From: Neofusicoccum parvum
Lineage: Eukaryota > Ascomycota > Dothideomycetes > Botryosphaeriales > Botryosphaeriaceae
Reading direction: 5' to 3'
DNA length: 64,000 nucleotides
Assembly (NCBI GenBank): GCA_020912385.1
Contig: CP087206.1
Span: 3,410,001-3,474,000, forward strand
Part shown: positions 23,627 through 35,173 of the stretch, piece by piece
Numbering within the stretch: the first letter of the stretch is position 1
Layout of the letters: each line of letters begins with the position of its first letter
Position numbers and translations under genes: made by a program
The notes under the pieces: model-generated
Told to the model about the DNA's origin: nothing
Database searches by the model: none
The model's input: only the letters and a program-made list of their open reading frames with translations

Positions 23627-24059
23627 ATGCACTTCCCCACCCTCACCACCGCCACCACCCTCCTCCTGGCCACGCTCGCCCTCTCCGCGCCCGCCACCAC
23701 GCCCTTCGCCACGGAAACCAACATCACCACGACGCACTCGGCGCGCGCGCTCCCGGTCGCCGAGGCGCTCGCCAAGCGGGCCGTCTACAACAACGTGCGG
23801 TACTGCCAGTACGGCGGCGGCGGCGGGGCGTGCCTGACGCAGGCGTTCAAGCACGCCGTGTGCTACAACTTCAGCCCGTGGTGGAACGACCGCGTCAGCT
23901 CGCTGTACCCGGCGCCCAACACGCGCTGCCGCCTGCACGAGCGCAGCGACTGCCGCGGCCGCAACGTCGGCGTCGGCCCCAACCGCCGCCGTCGACCTCA
24001 AGTGGTCCGGCTTGGACGACAGGGCGTCCAGCATCGACTGCTGGTCTTCGATGGGGTAG
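23627..24059 (+). pseudogene. Small secreted cysteine-rich protein, apparently frameshifted
   Basis: The frame from ATG 23627 begins with a signal peptide (hydrophobic core about residues 8-21), a short propeptide and a Kex2-type Lys-Arg site at 50-51. A Cys-rich domain follows, with RYCQYGG, GACLTQ, AVCYNF, WWNDRVSSLYP, NTRCRLH and SDCRGR. Around 23965-23992 the sense continues in the next frame, as DLKWSGLDDRASSIDCW and then TAG at 24057-24059; the original frame instead turns into an Arg-rich run. The two halves together have six cysteines in about 140 residues and a spacing that recalls beta/gamma-crystallin-like fungal secreted proteins. Either one base was gained (or two lost), or a 37-nt intron with a poor GTCGGC donor (23965-24001) restores the frame. 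A sequencing error is also possible. The TATA box and leader are intact. Function unknown. Confidence 0.5.
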
Positions 24060-24621
24060 GTTGGCTGCTGCGCCGGGTAGGGGTTGGTGAGGGGCTCGTC
24101 GAGACGGCGGACATCAGTGGTCAGGATATTATGGAGGGGTTTCGGGATTTTTTTTTTCTTCTTGGGAAGCACCACGGAGTGCGTTACGGGGCTTCTCCTA
24201 TTCTCGCATATAGCTATGCGAAGTGATGGAAGGGTTTATACAGACTGAGCCCTGCACTTCACAATAATCCCAGGGGGCTGAGTCGGGGACAGAAAATTCA
24301 TTTCTTTGTGTATCTTAATTTTGAGCAACTGCCTCACAAAGTGAGTGTAGGTTCAACATAACATTCTTAGCCTGTCTAGACATGACTACGGAGGCAACCC
24401 CGAAGCTACAGACGCAGTGATGAACCCACAAAATGAGCGTATGAAAAGCCACTTCCTAACAAAATCCTCTCTCCCTTCTAAAATAGCTGGACCCATACTT
24501 TCTTGGACATTCAGCAACTTAAAAGCAAAACCAAGAGCACAAATTTAAACTAAAGATTAGCCAGCTCGCTCATATCGTCCTAGACAAAGCACTGAAGCAA
24601 CCCATTCACAACACAATACAT
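24060..24621. other. Convergent 3' intergenic region
   Basis: 562 bp between the secreted-protein locus (+) and the MutL-family gene (-). AT-richer sequence; no gene is seen. Confidence 0.5.
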
Positions 24622-27615
24622 CTAAAACAGACCGTGTCCTCCGCCATCAGTCCTGATCTCCCGCAACAGCGTACCCAGACGATCCGCCCATTCCTGCACC
24701 ACCGCAGATGAGACTGCATCGCCTCTGTCTGCTGCAAACGCTGACTTGTCAATCCCCAGTGGTCCATAAGACAGAGCATTCGCCCTTGCATCCAGCAGAT
24801 CCAGGCTCCGTGTGATCCTCTCAATGAGGTCCATCATCGGCGCCCCGCCGGTCCTGGCACCGTCAAGACAACTGTTGGCGGAGAGAACAAGGTACATGTC
24901 CTGCATTTGTGCATCTTCAGGCACACGCTCAAGCGGGAGGCTGGACGTGGTGCGGCGGCGGGCTTGCTGGCGGGTGGAGAGGCGGCGAAGAGGGATGAGG
25001 CCGTTGCTGGGGCGCTGCTCTGATTCTCTGGATTGCTGATGGTGTTTTGCGGCTTGCTCATGTTGCTGGATTCTTCTATCACCAGTATTGACAGTCCGTC
25101 CATGGGCTAATGCTGCCGACGATTGCCGCTGAAGGCCGGCATTGAAACTCATTTCAACCTGCCGTCCCTCGACTTGCTCTTGAAGAGGGGTTGCAACGGA
25201 AGTCCGATTCTGTAGCGTAAGTCTTGCCTGCGTAAGAGCATCTGCCGGCGGAGTCGGAGATGCAGGCTCAACGGTCCGATCATTGAACTCAAAGTTACGG
25301 ATGCGGTTTTCTTTCGAACGCGCTGACAGCCGGCGTTGGACCATGCGAGCCGGCTTCTCCAACACCTCGGTGTCACGGCCAGCAGACAAATCTTGCTCCA
25401 TCGCCGTAGATCTGGTGGAAGACCGCGTCATGCGTGTCTTTCTGTTGTTTCCAGCAGCCATGAAGTCTCGGATATCACGGTCACGGCCATCGGACATACT
25501 CTCCTCTACAGTACCACTATCATCATTCAACGAAGCTGGGATCTCGTTGCGCCTAAGGAGCACAGATGACCTTGTTAAACGCCGAGGTGGCAAGTTTGAG
25601 AACCGGCTGTCTCTCTCTGGGTTGATCGGGGACCTGAATGGTTTATTGACGCCACCGCGGCCTGGCTGCTGTCTGCGAGAACCGCCGCGCCGCTGTCTCT
25701 TCGGTGCATCCGTGGCAGTGGAGAATGATGTACCCTGTCCTGACTGTTGCGGAGGTACTGGATAGAACCCGTCGTCGTTCTGATTAAAAGAGTTGCTCGG
25801 AGATGACAGATGGGTACCGAATGCTTGTGTTGCGGACTGGCTTGCACCTGAAGCAGCCAAAATATGCGGCAAACTCAGAGACTTGGGGTCAGAAATCTGG
25901 GTTCCGAATGAATTGCGGCCATGTATGGGAGATGAAGCCTGCGGTGTTGGTAATTGTGGTCTACTGACGGGAGCATTTAACTGACGCTCCGCTCTCTGCA
26001 TCACTGGGCCAGTCGTTTGTCCATCACTTGGAACATCAGTGTCTCTGACTCTGGCATTCATCTTTGCCATAGTCCAAGGATTGGACAAAGTTACGTCATT
26101 CAGGGCTTCTCCGGTCTCCTCTGCGAGATTCTCCTCCGAAGCACTTTGTGGTCCGTCATCACCAATAAGGAAGTCGTCCTCATCACAGTCATACATGTTG
26201 TACTTCCACGTACGGCGCCGCTTTGGTTGGGGTGGTTCGTCCTCATGCCCCTCTTCTCGAGTCTCTGAATGAGCGACGTCCGACCCAGCTGCAATTGACG
26301 GAGTTTCTGGTCCCAATGTGTCCTTTTGAGTCTCATCGGGGGGAGTCTCAAGATTCTGCGTCGTAATGATGCCTGAGTCCGGCATATTGATCAGCTGATC
26401 GAAAATGTCGCTCTCGGCATCAATGTCGTCCTCATCTACCCGGACTTCTGAGCCGACCACGGGACGAGCTTCTTCAGAAGACTTGGCAGCCGCTGGATGA
26501 GACGAGTAGAAAATATCCAGCAACTCCCCGACCGCAGTAAGAACAGCATTGGCGTCTTCAAAGACAACGTCGTCCTTTGCAGGCTCCACATTCGGGTCGT
26601 AACTGCCAGGCGGACACTTCACATCCATCCTCAGGAATGGCTCCTTCAAATCTTCCAGCGCCGGGTTTTCCTTCTTCAATCTCTCTCTGAAAGCCTTGGC
26701 AACCAGCTTCAGGGTCCTACGAGTCGTCGAGACCGGCCTCGCATCAACGGATAAAAATTGACCGTGTCCAGAAATCTTCTTGGCCTCGGCGTCCGACCTG
26801 GGCAGGAAAGCCTCAATTGCGTACCCACCCACCTCGTGCACAGCATATTCGCACTGCGCGGCGGCATCCTTCCCGACCACCTTCCACGCCGCATCCGCGA
26901 CCCTCTCCTTCCCGCCACTTTGACCCAGCCCAGGCTTCGGCGCGTACAGCCAACCGCCCTTCCCCCTCCCCCCCTTGCCCACCTTCAGCTCCAACCGCAC
27001 GCCCGGCCGCGCCAGCGCGTACGCCTGCAGCATCCTCCTCACCCTCTTCACCTCCATCTCCGCATGCTTCAGCGCGGCCTGCCGCCTGACGGGGAGCCCG
27101 GCAAACAGCCCCTCCGCCCGCACCGTCGTCCCCACCGGGCAGCCCCTCGCCTCCTCGCGCACGACGCCCTCCCCCATCCGCCCGACCCGCAGCACCCTCC
27201 CCACGCCCTCGCCCTCGCACCGCACCGTCGCCCACAGCGCCTCCGCGCACCCCGCTAGGCTCGCCAGCGCCTCGCCCCTGAACCCCAGGCTCCGCGCCCC
27301 GACGACCCGCAGCTCGTCCGGCGCCGCAAGCTTGCTGGTGCAGTGGCGGCGGCCGAGCAGCGGGCGGTCGGCGGGCGCGACGGAGCGGCCGTTGTCGCGC
27401 ACGGCCAGGTGGTCGAGCGTGTTGGGCGCGAGGTCGACGGCGACGGACGTGGCGCCGGCGTCGAGGGCGTTGTCGACGAGCTCCTTGACGGCCGCGCACG
27501 GGTCGGCCGGCGCGAGCGAGGAGCTGAGGGCGCGGATGGCGGGGTTGGGGAGCGCGTGGATGGAGGGTTGGGCGGGGAGGGCCGTGAGAAGGGGTGGAGA
27601 GGCGGACGTAGACAT
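24622..27615 (-). CDS. MLH2: MutL-family DNA mismatch repair protein (MLH2/PMS1 type)
   Basis: A single exon of 997 aa from ATG 27615; the frame is open 79 codons further upstream, but the family sequence begins just after MSTSASPP. The GHKL ATPase domain is clear: VKELVDNALDAG (catalytic Glu 45, Mg-binding Asn 49), VRDNGRSV (74-78 in place of the usual DNGxG), GFRGEALASL (111-120) and GTTVRAEGLF. The middle third is long, charged and disordered. The C-terminus has no DQHA-x2-E-x4-E endonuclease motif of Pms1/Mlh3 and no Mlh1-type terminus, so I place it in the MLH2/PMS1 accessory branch. In yeast the Mlh1-Mlh2 heterodimer has an auxiliary role in mismatch repair and limits gene-conversion tract length in meiosis. 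The symbol is by family inference. Tandem with SIN3 upstream. Confidence 0.8.
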   Translation of the reverse strand: MSTSASPPLLTALPAQPSIHALPNPAIRALSSSLAPADPCAAVKELVDNALDAGATSVAVDLAPNTLDHLAVRDNGRSVAPADRPLLGRRHCTSKLAAPDELRVVGARSLGFRGEALASLAGCAEALWATVRCEGEGVGRVLRVGRMGEGVVREEARGCPVGTTVRAEGLFAGLPVRRQAALKHAEMEVKRVRRMLQAYALARPGVRLELKVGKGGRGKGGWLYAPKPGLGQSGGKERVADAAWKVVGKDAAAQCEYAVHEVGGYAIEAFLPRSDAEAKKISGHGQFLSVDARPVSTTRRTLKLVAKAFRERLKKENPALEDLKEPFLRMDVKCPPGSYDPNVEPAKDDVVFEDANAVLTAVGELLDIFYSSHPAAAKSSEEARPVVGSEVRVDEDDIDAESDIFDQLINMPDSGIITTQNLETPPDETQKDTLGPETPSIAAGSDVAHSETREEGHEDEPPQPKRRRTWKYNMYDCDEDDFLIGDDGPQSASEENLAEETGEALNDVTLSNPWTMAKMNARVRDTDVPSDGQTTGPVMQRAERQLNAPVSRPQLPTPQASSPIHGRNSFGTQISDPKSLSLPHILAASGASQSATQAFGTHLSSPSNSFNQNDDGFYPVPPQQSGQGTSFSTATDAPKRQRRGGSRRQQPGRGGVNKPFRSPINPERDSRFSNLPPRRLTRSSVLLRRNEIPASLNDDSGTVEESMSDGRDRDIRDFMAAGNNRKTRMTRSSTRSTAMEQDLSAGRDTEVLEKPARMVQRRLSARSKENRIRNFEFNDRTVEPASPTPPADALTQARLTLQNRTSVATPLQEQVEGRQVEMSFNAGLQRQSSAALAHGRTVNTGDRRIQQHEQAAKHHQQSRESEQRPSNGLIPLRRLSTRQQARRRTTSSLPLERVPEDAQMQDMYLVLSANSCLDGARTGGAPMMDLIERITRSLDLLDARANALSYGPLGIDKSAFAADRGDAVSSAVVQEWADRLGTLLREIRTDGGGHGLF

Positions 27616-28688
27616 GGTAGGCGATCTGAGTTGCTGCTTGATCGGCGTGAGACTTGAGAAGCAGGTGAGCTTGAAGAGTGAGTGAGCTGAGAGCACCCTA
27701 TGAGGGGGCCCGGATGGAGCGAATGGGCATCCGGAGTTGTGAGAGTGACGCTTGGATGTTGTCTGTGAGGTCGCCCCCGCCGAGTCTGTGAGAACGCTGC
27801 TGAGTGATTGCGTTCTCCGAGGACGACGCTGCGATCTGGGCCAAACAGCCAAAAGCGTACACGTCGAAGTGAAGAGACGCGGCCTTCAGGCTGCGGTGAC
27901 GCGCTAGAGGCGCAGGCCAGGCCCACGTGACGTCAGTGAGCAAAGAGCAGGACAGGAAGGAGCACTCCTCACTTCCCTTCACGCACTCCAAGCCCCGTTC
28001 GATCCCAGTGCTTCCTCGTCTTAACCGTAGACAATGGTCCCTCCACCTCGGAGAGGGCACCGTCCAGCTCAAATTTCTCGTCCCTTTCCGCTCCGCCCTG
28101 CCAACCTACTTATCACGGATCGCGCACATCCTTACGTGGGTTCGTCCCGACAGCGACTTCTCCATTGACATTTCGCGAGCGAGAGAAATGCACTGGTCAA
28201 ACTTTCTGAAAGGAAGAAGCGAGCATGAGAGCTCCTTACAAAAACCGTCCCCCCGATACCTATCCCTTCTCCGCCACGCATATCAGACCCTGTTAGGTCG
28301 TCCCATCCATCCATCCGTTCATCCACCATCAACCATGCGTAGACATAAACAGCAAAAAACCAAAAACTTCATCGAGTGTGTGATGCCCGTGTAGAGTGGG
28401 ATAGAAGATAATACAAGTAGAAACGCAGTCCCACACTCGAAAACCCCAACCGTATAGCTGCTTTGGAAACACGATGACGAGAGGGAGAGAGAAAAAAAAA
28501 AACAGAAGATTGTCGTTTCGTCCATCGCAATCACGCCTTATGTAGTAGTCGCTGGTTCAAAACGCCCACGCCTGCCCTGCCCGCCGAACCACCCCTTTCG
28601 TGATTTGAGATCCCATGCATGCAAGTCATGTAGCCATCCCTCCCGACAGCCTCCACATCAACCAAGCCGTCCATGCTTATCATCCCAC
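27616..28688 (-). promoter_or_regulatory. MLH2 upstream region and SIN3 3' region
   Basis: 1.07 kb between the SIN3 stop (28689) and the MLH2-type start (27615). A composite CACGTGACGTCA element is at 27924-27935. A CATC-rich run near 28300-28330 lies in the probable SIN3 3' UTR. No gene is seen. Confidence 0.45.
27924..27935. promoter_or_regulatory. Overlapping E-box and CRE-like palindrome
   Basis: CACGTG (27924-27929) overlaps TGACGTCA (27928-27935). Both are palindromic sites for bHLH and bZIP (ATF/CREB) factors respectively. The site is 309 bp upstream of the MLH2-type start codon. Binding is not demonstrated. Confidence 0.4.
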
Positions 28689-31600
28689 TCACGCACCATC
28701 CATCTCGGTGTCCTGCTCTCTACCAGCCGCCGCCTTCTCCTCCTTAGCCGCAGCTGAAGAGGCAGAAGCCGAAGCGGTAGCTGGCACATCGCCGCCATCG
28801 GCGACCATGCGGGTGAACTTCTGTTTGCGGCCGTCTACGACATCCTTGCTGAGGTCCTTCATCCACGCGTTGTTCATGACGATCTTCTCCTTCGCCAGGC
28901 TGGCGCGGTTCTCACGCTCCTGCTCCGCCTCGACGAGACCATCCTTGCCGCCCGTGCGCACCTTGTCGCTCTTGATCAGGAATTCGCTCGTGTTGGGCTC
29001 GAAGACCATGTTAAACTTCTCCAAGGCAATGCGGATTGTCAGTGACTCCTCGCTCTTCACATCGTGTGAAGCCTCGGCCTGTTCATCTTCGTCCAACGGG
29101 GCGTCGCGCTTGATGAACGGCATCCTGACCTTCTCGGCAGGTACCCCTTCGGTAGCGGTGATGCGCGTAAACGACGATAGGTATGCGCGCCAGTTCTGTT
29201 CCTGGCTAGTCTGCTTGGTGTCGAACGTGGGCTCTTCTCTTTTGAAGATCATGACGCGGGCGTCAGAGTGCAATTGATCCTGACACAAATTAGTAACAAC
29301 TCGATATGTACGACGGTGAGAGGGCTTACATATGAGATCTTGTACACATCTCCATCCTTAGAGTATTTCTCCACCGTCCTCCGATAGTTGAGCTCCGCAT
29401 CATGGGTTGTTTCCTCTTGGCTACGGTCCTTACGGAAGAGCTGGTAGATGTCCCAGGTCTTGTCCTTGGCATCACTGCTCAAGAGAGCAAAGGCGAACCT
29501 GACGAGCGAGCTCAAGAGCTTGTCGAAAGAGTACAGTTGCCAACCAGTCTGGAGGTAGTAGCGCCTGAGGGTCTCCTCAATCTGCGGCATCTCGGCATCA
29601 CCCCGGATTTGATCCATGAACATCTCGAGCACCTGCTGGTAAAAGTTCGCGTTACCCGAAGTGTCGCGGAAGAAATCCTCGGGACGCTTGTCGATGAGGT
29701 TGAGGTCCAAAGCCGGCTTAGCATGCTTAGCACGGTCGACCAGCTCATGGACGTGGTCCTCGTTCTGCTTGAGATTCGAAAGACGCTCGTAGAGGATGAC
29801 GAACATGCGGAAGAAGCAGTAGATCGGGAGGTTGCAGTACATGTTGTACACGTCCCGCTTGTACGGGCCATCGGGCGCGATGTCCGAAAGGTCGACGTTG
29901 TTCCCGCCTGTGGGGTGCTCGAGCCACCTATCCGATGTAGTGTCCTTTGGTAACGAGGTATTGACCTCTCCATCTTCACCCATTTCCTCGTCGGCTGCCG
30001 ATCCAGCCTCTGGTGTGCTGCCACGACTAACCGAGGCGTTGCTATCATCAGCATCCTTGCGCGAAGCCCTTCCACTGCGGACAGGGTCCAAAACGCCTCG
30101 GCGCAGATCGTCTTTCTTGCCGTTGATCTTGAGTGACTTGCGGGAGCTGTCGTCCATGCCGCCCATCTCGTCGTCGGTGGAGTCGGCCTGGGGCGATCCG
30201 ATACTCTGCTCGAACTTGGTGGCATTGAGGCCAAAGAATAGCGGGACAAACTCCTTGATGAAGCCGTAGAGCCTGTGTGAGTCGGTCGAGTTGCTGTGCT
30301 CTGCGTGCGCAAGAAGGAGGCGAGAGGCATCCAGAAGGACGTCGATGTCCGAGAAGCTGTACTCGAACTGGTACTTGGGAACCGAGAGGCCTTGCATCTC
30401 GCGCTGACGCTTCTGCTCCTCGTACTTGACTTGGATCTCGTTCTGCAGTGTCTTGGCCTGGAATTGACGCTTATCTGCAGCCTTGGCGCTGGCGCTCTGG
30501 TGGTCAAGACTCTTCCAGAAAATCCTCTGGGTCTGCTCGCGCCACACTTTCTCCCACTCCCGCTGGGCGGCCTTCCACTCCTCCAACTTCTGCTTCATAC
30601 GATTAAGCAGCACCGGAATGACGGTATATGGGGTTTCGAAAAGCTGCCCAATTACCTGGTTCCCACGCTCGCGGTTGTAAATCTTGTAGATGACACGCTT
30701 GTAGATCGTCTCACTCTGGCCGCCGAGATTACTAGGGAGCGTGAAGCTCATTCTCTCCTCAGCAGTCGCGTTGAGGAGCTGCTGAGCGATGGGCTCGAGC
30801 TGCTGGATGGTGCGAATGCAGGCTTCGATCGTGTGGTCATAGTCGTGGCGCTCTTCCTCGATACGGTGAAGACCCTCTTCGTACTGATTCTTGCGGTGAG
30901 CAACGAAGCCGCTGTCCTCAGATGCCCAGGTTGGGTGGGAGGCCCACTCGTCGTTCAAAACCGAGTGGCACAGCTCGTCACGACCGCTGCACCGCCGCAT
31001 CTTCTCAGCGCGTGGAAGCTGACGATAGCTAGGGCCGAGACCACGACAATTCGAAAGAGCGACGCGGCCACTGGGTGGTTTGGGCTGGTTGTCAAGGGAT
31101 TCGTCCTTGCCGTCATAACCAAGAAATTTCCTGAACCAACCCATGAGCTCCGGGTTTCCGCCGATGAACTGGTGAACACGATGGAGAAGGAGGGCCTTGT
31201 CGATCAGGTCCATCGAGAACAAATTGCACAGTTTGAGGAACTCGTTCATCGTGTTCTTGTTGCCAATGTACTTCTTGACGCGATCGAACCAGGCCAGCTC
31301 CTCTGCAGTAGCCGCCAAGGACGTTGTTGGCGCCAGTGGTTCGGGAATCGCCGGGGTGAGGGTAGGTGAGACCGGGGGCGCATCTGCGAGAACAGACTGT
31401 TTCGCGCCATGTTGCTGCTTTGCGCGCTGGTGAAACTGTATTAGCCGATTGCGAGTTAAACCCATAGTGCGTTCGGATGCAGTTGCGGAGGTGGTCGAGA
31501 AGGGCGGAGTGCCGAATTTCAAAGCAAACAAGACCGAGTGAGGATGTTGTTGTTGTAGGAAGAAGAAATTACAGGAAGCAAAGTCGGCAGAAAATATAGT

Positions 31601-32586
31601 GCTAGTGAAGTCGACTCGGATCCGCGTGAGGTATTTAGAGGAGGTGAATGGGTGTTAAACTTACCTTGGCCATATTACTTCCTTGGGCAAAACCGGTCCT
31701 CTGACCCGCACCTGCCGCCTCTGCCGGCATCGAAGTAGGCATCGCCGTTGAGCTTGCAACCGTGCCTTGCCTGTCACCCCGCTTCCTCTTATTGTCACGG
31801 CTGGCGCTGGGTGTGGGAGCAAAGTTGCCAACCGGAGGAAGACGACCTGAGCCTTGTTCGTTTCTTGGCGTGTGGTGCATTTGGGGAGTGCCTGCTGGCT
31901 CGCCGCGCACGTTGCTGAACATGTACTGCTCTTCGGCAGCTTGCCTGGCCTGTGCGGCTCTGTGCTGAGCTGCCGACTCAGGAAGGAACTGCTTGAAGTC
32001 CTCGAGCAAGTCAGGTGCAGAGTTGAAGAGTTGCGTCACCTGGGCGTAAACATCCTGGATCGGCTTTGACTCACGCTGATACGTCTGCAAGATCTCTAGG
32101 AACTGCTTGTAGATGTCTGGCTGGGTTGCAAAGCGGTTCTGAGGAAGAAATTAACCTACACTCGCCGTTACTTCGAAGATGTCTCTCACCTTTATCTTAT
32201 TGACGTAGCTGATGGCGTGGTTAAACTCCACGGGGCCTCTCTTGTCCAGTCCAGCGGCCTGAGCGCCAGCTTGCTGGGCCAAGTGACCGACGCCATTCAA
32301 GGCTTGCGCGGGCATTTGGTTTGGAGCTCCACCTGGAGGAGAAATCAGATCAGGCCTGTTCAACAAACCACCGGTAGCGGCTGAAACGGCATTGCTGAGT
32401 TGGGACACACCCCTCTGTTCTTGTTGATGCGCAAGCGCGGCGGCTGTCATTTGCTGCTCCCTGGCATGAGCCTCCGGAGAGATCGGCGCCTGATTACCCT
32501 GTCCCTGCTGCGGTGCGAAATGCGGCTGAGCAATCGCCGGGCGGCTTGGGCTGAAGGCAGCCTCAGGGCCACTGCCCGGCTGTTGC

Positions 32587-32621
<35 letters not shown>

Positions 32622-34265
32622 TTGTGGCCAATTAGCTCCAGGTCCCCGGGAGGTCTGCTCGTAAAATTGCCTCTCCGGAGCGCCCGATCCTTCGCCATTG
32701 ACAGGCACACTGCGGGGGTTTGACAACGGACGCGGCAGCGGCATGGAAGAGACGGTCGTTCCCATAGGAGTTGTGACTCTGATCGCATTCGGATCTCCAC
32801 CGGTACCGCACTCGATTTTGTAGCCCGGAGGAAGGAAAGTGTTGAAACCCTGAATGAGGTTGGGGTGCCCCGCGAAGAGCGTCGAAACTCGGTCGATTAC
32901 ACCGGGAGTATCAATTCTGATAAAACAGATGTCAGCCCGCATTCCCAATATGTGAGGTCCAAGGCTGACTAACGCTCCGCTCTTGAAATCTTTCATGATG
33001 TCGAGGAATTTGTTGTAGACATCGGGGTGCTCATGAAACTGCACCTTTACCTGGTCCAAGTAACTTAGGGCATCCTAATACATGTTAGTACCCGTCGCGC
33101 ATCTCATCCTATATTATTTGCAAACGGTGTTTCGCTTACATTGAGAATAGGCTGCTGTCCTTGGCCCATGGCCAAGGATTGCTGCATCCCTGGCGGTCCA
33201 CCAAACGGAACCATGAGACCCTGCTGCTGTTGTTGTTGTTGCTGCTGCTGCTGTTGCTGTTGCTGTTGCTGAGGCGCCTGCACAGGGTGCTGCTGCATGC
33301 GAGCCGCTCCCTCGCCCTGCTGCTGGTTAGGGCCGGACCCAAATATGGCAGCGGGCCCATTTGGTCCACTGAGAGACGAAACGGCGTTTGGGCCTATCTG
33401 CGACGAGTTTCCCAGTATGCCGTTCGGGCCATGTATGGCGCGCACTTGCGGGCCGACGGCCACAGGCTGGTGCAGATGTATCGAGCCAGCGTGGTTCTCG
33501 TGCGGCGCCTGCTCAATCTGCTGCCGCTCTCGTATTTCACGCTCCCGTTGTTCTGCCGCTATGGCAAGCTCCTCCTGATGCCTCTCATCCCTCATTTCCC
33601 GCTCACGGTCGTTGTTCCCTTGCTGTGCCTGCCCCAGCTGCTGCGATTGCATCGCCTGGCCAATTCCCGGCAGGGAGTACCCGGGCCCATGAGATGTCGC
33701 TTGGTGCGCTTGAGGTCCTGCGGCAGGCTCTTGCCCTGCAGATGCACCTCTTTGCGAAGTTTGCGCAGCGGAGGCCTGTGACGACTGGCTCAACCCCGCG
33801 ATCCCGGGCAGATTGTGTCCAGAGGGCTGGTTCGGAGAGAAGAACGGAGCTGTGAGCAGCTTTGGTTAGTCATTGCGTGTTGTTCTAATGACGGGTGTTT
33901 GGCGCTTCGCTGCGTGCAAGCCTACGTACCGCTTGGTGGGGGAAGAACATGGCCGCTGCCCTGGGCAGACGGCTGCGGGGGCTGTTGCGAGCCGGCAGCA
34001 CTCGAACTATGCAAAAAGATGCGTCAGCACGCGCACTTCATATATAACAAAGGGTTGAGCCATCGCTGAGGTCTAGGCAAATCCCCGAATTTCTGCGAGT
34101 CCATTCCGCACGCGCCGCGAGTCGCAGCGGGCGCGCAAAGTCCACTTACCCAAAACCGCCCATGGAGCGAGAGGCCTGCGCCTGCGCCTGGTCATTATTC
34201 TGAGAAGCACTTCCACCCTGCGGGCCCTGCGATGGAGGCCAGCCCTCGCGATTTGCCGGATTCAT
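28689..34265 (-). CDS. SIN3: Transcriptional co-repressor Sin3
   Basis: Eight exons on the minus strand: 34265-34150, 34006-33930, 33849-33140, 33074-32974, 32916-32190, 32138-31665, 31435-29330, 29279-28689; 1633 aa, all phases close. Sin3 is the scaffold of the Rpd3 histone deacetylase complexes. PAH1 starts at about residue 302 ([20 protein letters not shown] ... [21 protein letters not shown]). PAH2 is at about 566-640 ([20 protein letters not shown] ... [16 protein letters not shown]), split by an intron. PAH3 is at about 780-840 ([19 protein letters not shown]). The HDAC-interaction region follows ([50 protein letters not shown]) and then a Sin3a C-terminal domain. Pure Gln runs are at 258-274 and 433-447. 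The start is supported by [14 protein letters not shown] before a phase-2 intron. The acceptor of exon 7 (31435) was chosen by phase and is the least certain junction. Confidence 0.93.
32580..32624 (-). repeat. Polyglutamine tract in SIN3 (Q15)
   Basis: Fifteen consecutive Gln codons, a mixture of CAG and CAA, at residues 433-447 between PAH1 and PAH2. Confidence 0.9.
33221..33271 (-). repeat. Polyglutamine tract in SIN3 (Q17)
   Basis: Seventeen consecutive Gln codons, mixed CAG and CAA, at residues 258-274, just before PAH1. Confidence 0.9.
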
Positions 34266-35173
34266 GGCGACTGTCGCTGGGTATTGTGTTCGAGCCGAGA
34301 CGAGGAGCTGGAAGCTACGGCGGGCGGGGCAGAATGGGACTCGATGCGACGAATCCTTCGGGGATCAGCTCGCGGAGAGCATATGCTCCTGCGGACGGAG
34401 CTCGATGAGGCGTGGCGCGGCGATAGAGAGGTGCGCTGGAGCTCGCGGGCAGACGTGTGGACACAGCTGGCGCAGGTAGTCGCCGGGAGCTGTGCTGCAG
34501 CTTGGAGCGAGAGTGACGGCCGCCAGACGGTGGTCAAAGGCGCGCGGTGGACATGCGCGAAGAGACAGCTCACTGGCTGTGGTGGTGGGCTCTCGTGAAG
34601 GACGTGAAGTGATGGACAAGCTCGTCGAAAGAGTCGCGCATCCTCCCCCGGTTCGTAGCGCGCGGACGGGCTGGCTCGGTGCAGAGGAAACTCCGACGTC
34701 GGCAATACGTTTCCCCTACGCGCACTAGGCAGAAAGGAGGCAAAAAAGGGCACAAAGCGCGTCCAAGCGAGGCGCGTGCCGCAGGGCCAGCAACAGCGTC
34801 ACTCGTCACTCGTCATCCAGAGCCTGGTGCTCTCGCCCGCGCCGGCTGCCTGAGGCAGGAACATCTCACGCTGCACGTCCGTCAAATGTCACGCGCCTGG
34901 GCGCATCTCTGCGGAGTCCCAGGCACCGCAGCTGCCTGAAAGAGAATTCATACTGATCTGACGTAATCAAAACGAAATCTGAGCCGGCCGTCTCTACGGA
35001 AAAAAAGAACGTGTGTTCGAGCAGGGCTGAGACGAACTGCAGGCCGGCCGCGATCCGGCCCATGCAAGCCACCGCTCCCGCCGCCCCAAGCCTCAGGCAC
35101 ACATCTGTGTAAACGCAACGAAATCTGATCTATCGAGAAAGTCTTCTGTTTCTCTCTTTCCCGCCCTCTTCCC
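34266..35173 (-). promoter_or_regulatory. SIN3 upstream region and beta-glucosidase 3' region
   Basis: 908 bp between the beta-glucosidase stop (35174) and the SIN3 start (34265), both minus strand. GC-rich near SIN3. No gene and no distinctive core promoter element are seen. Confidence 0.45.

Noticed and set aside
27616..27852. 79-codon N-terminal extension of the MutL-family gene
   Set aside because: Open by chance upstream of the start. It has no family similarity, and the conserved N-terminal region begins right after the ATG at 27615.
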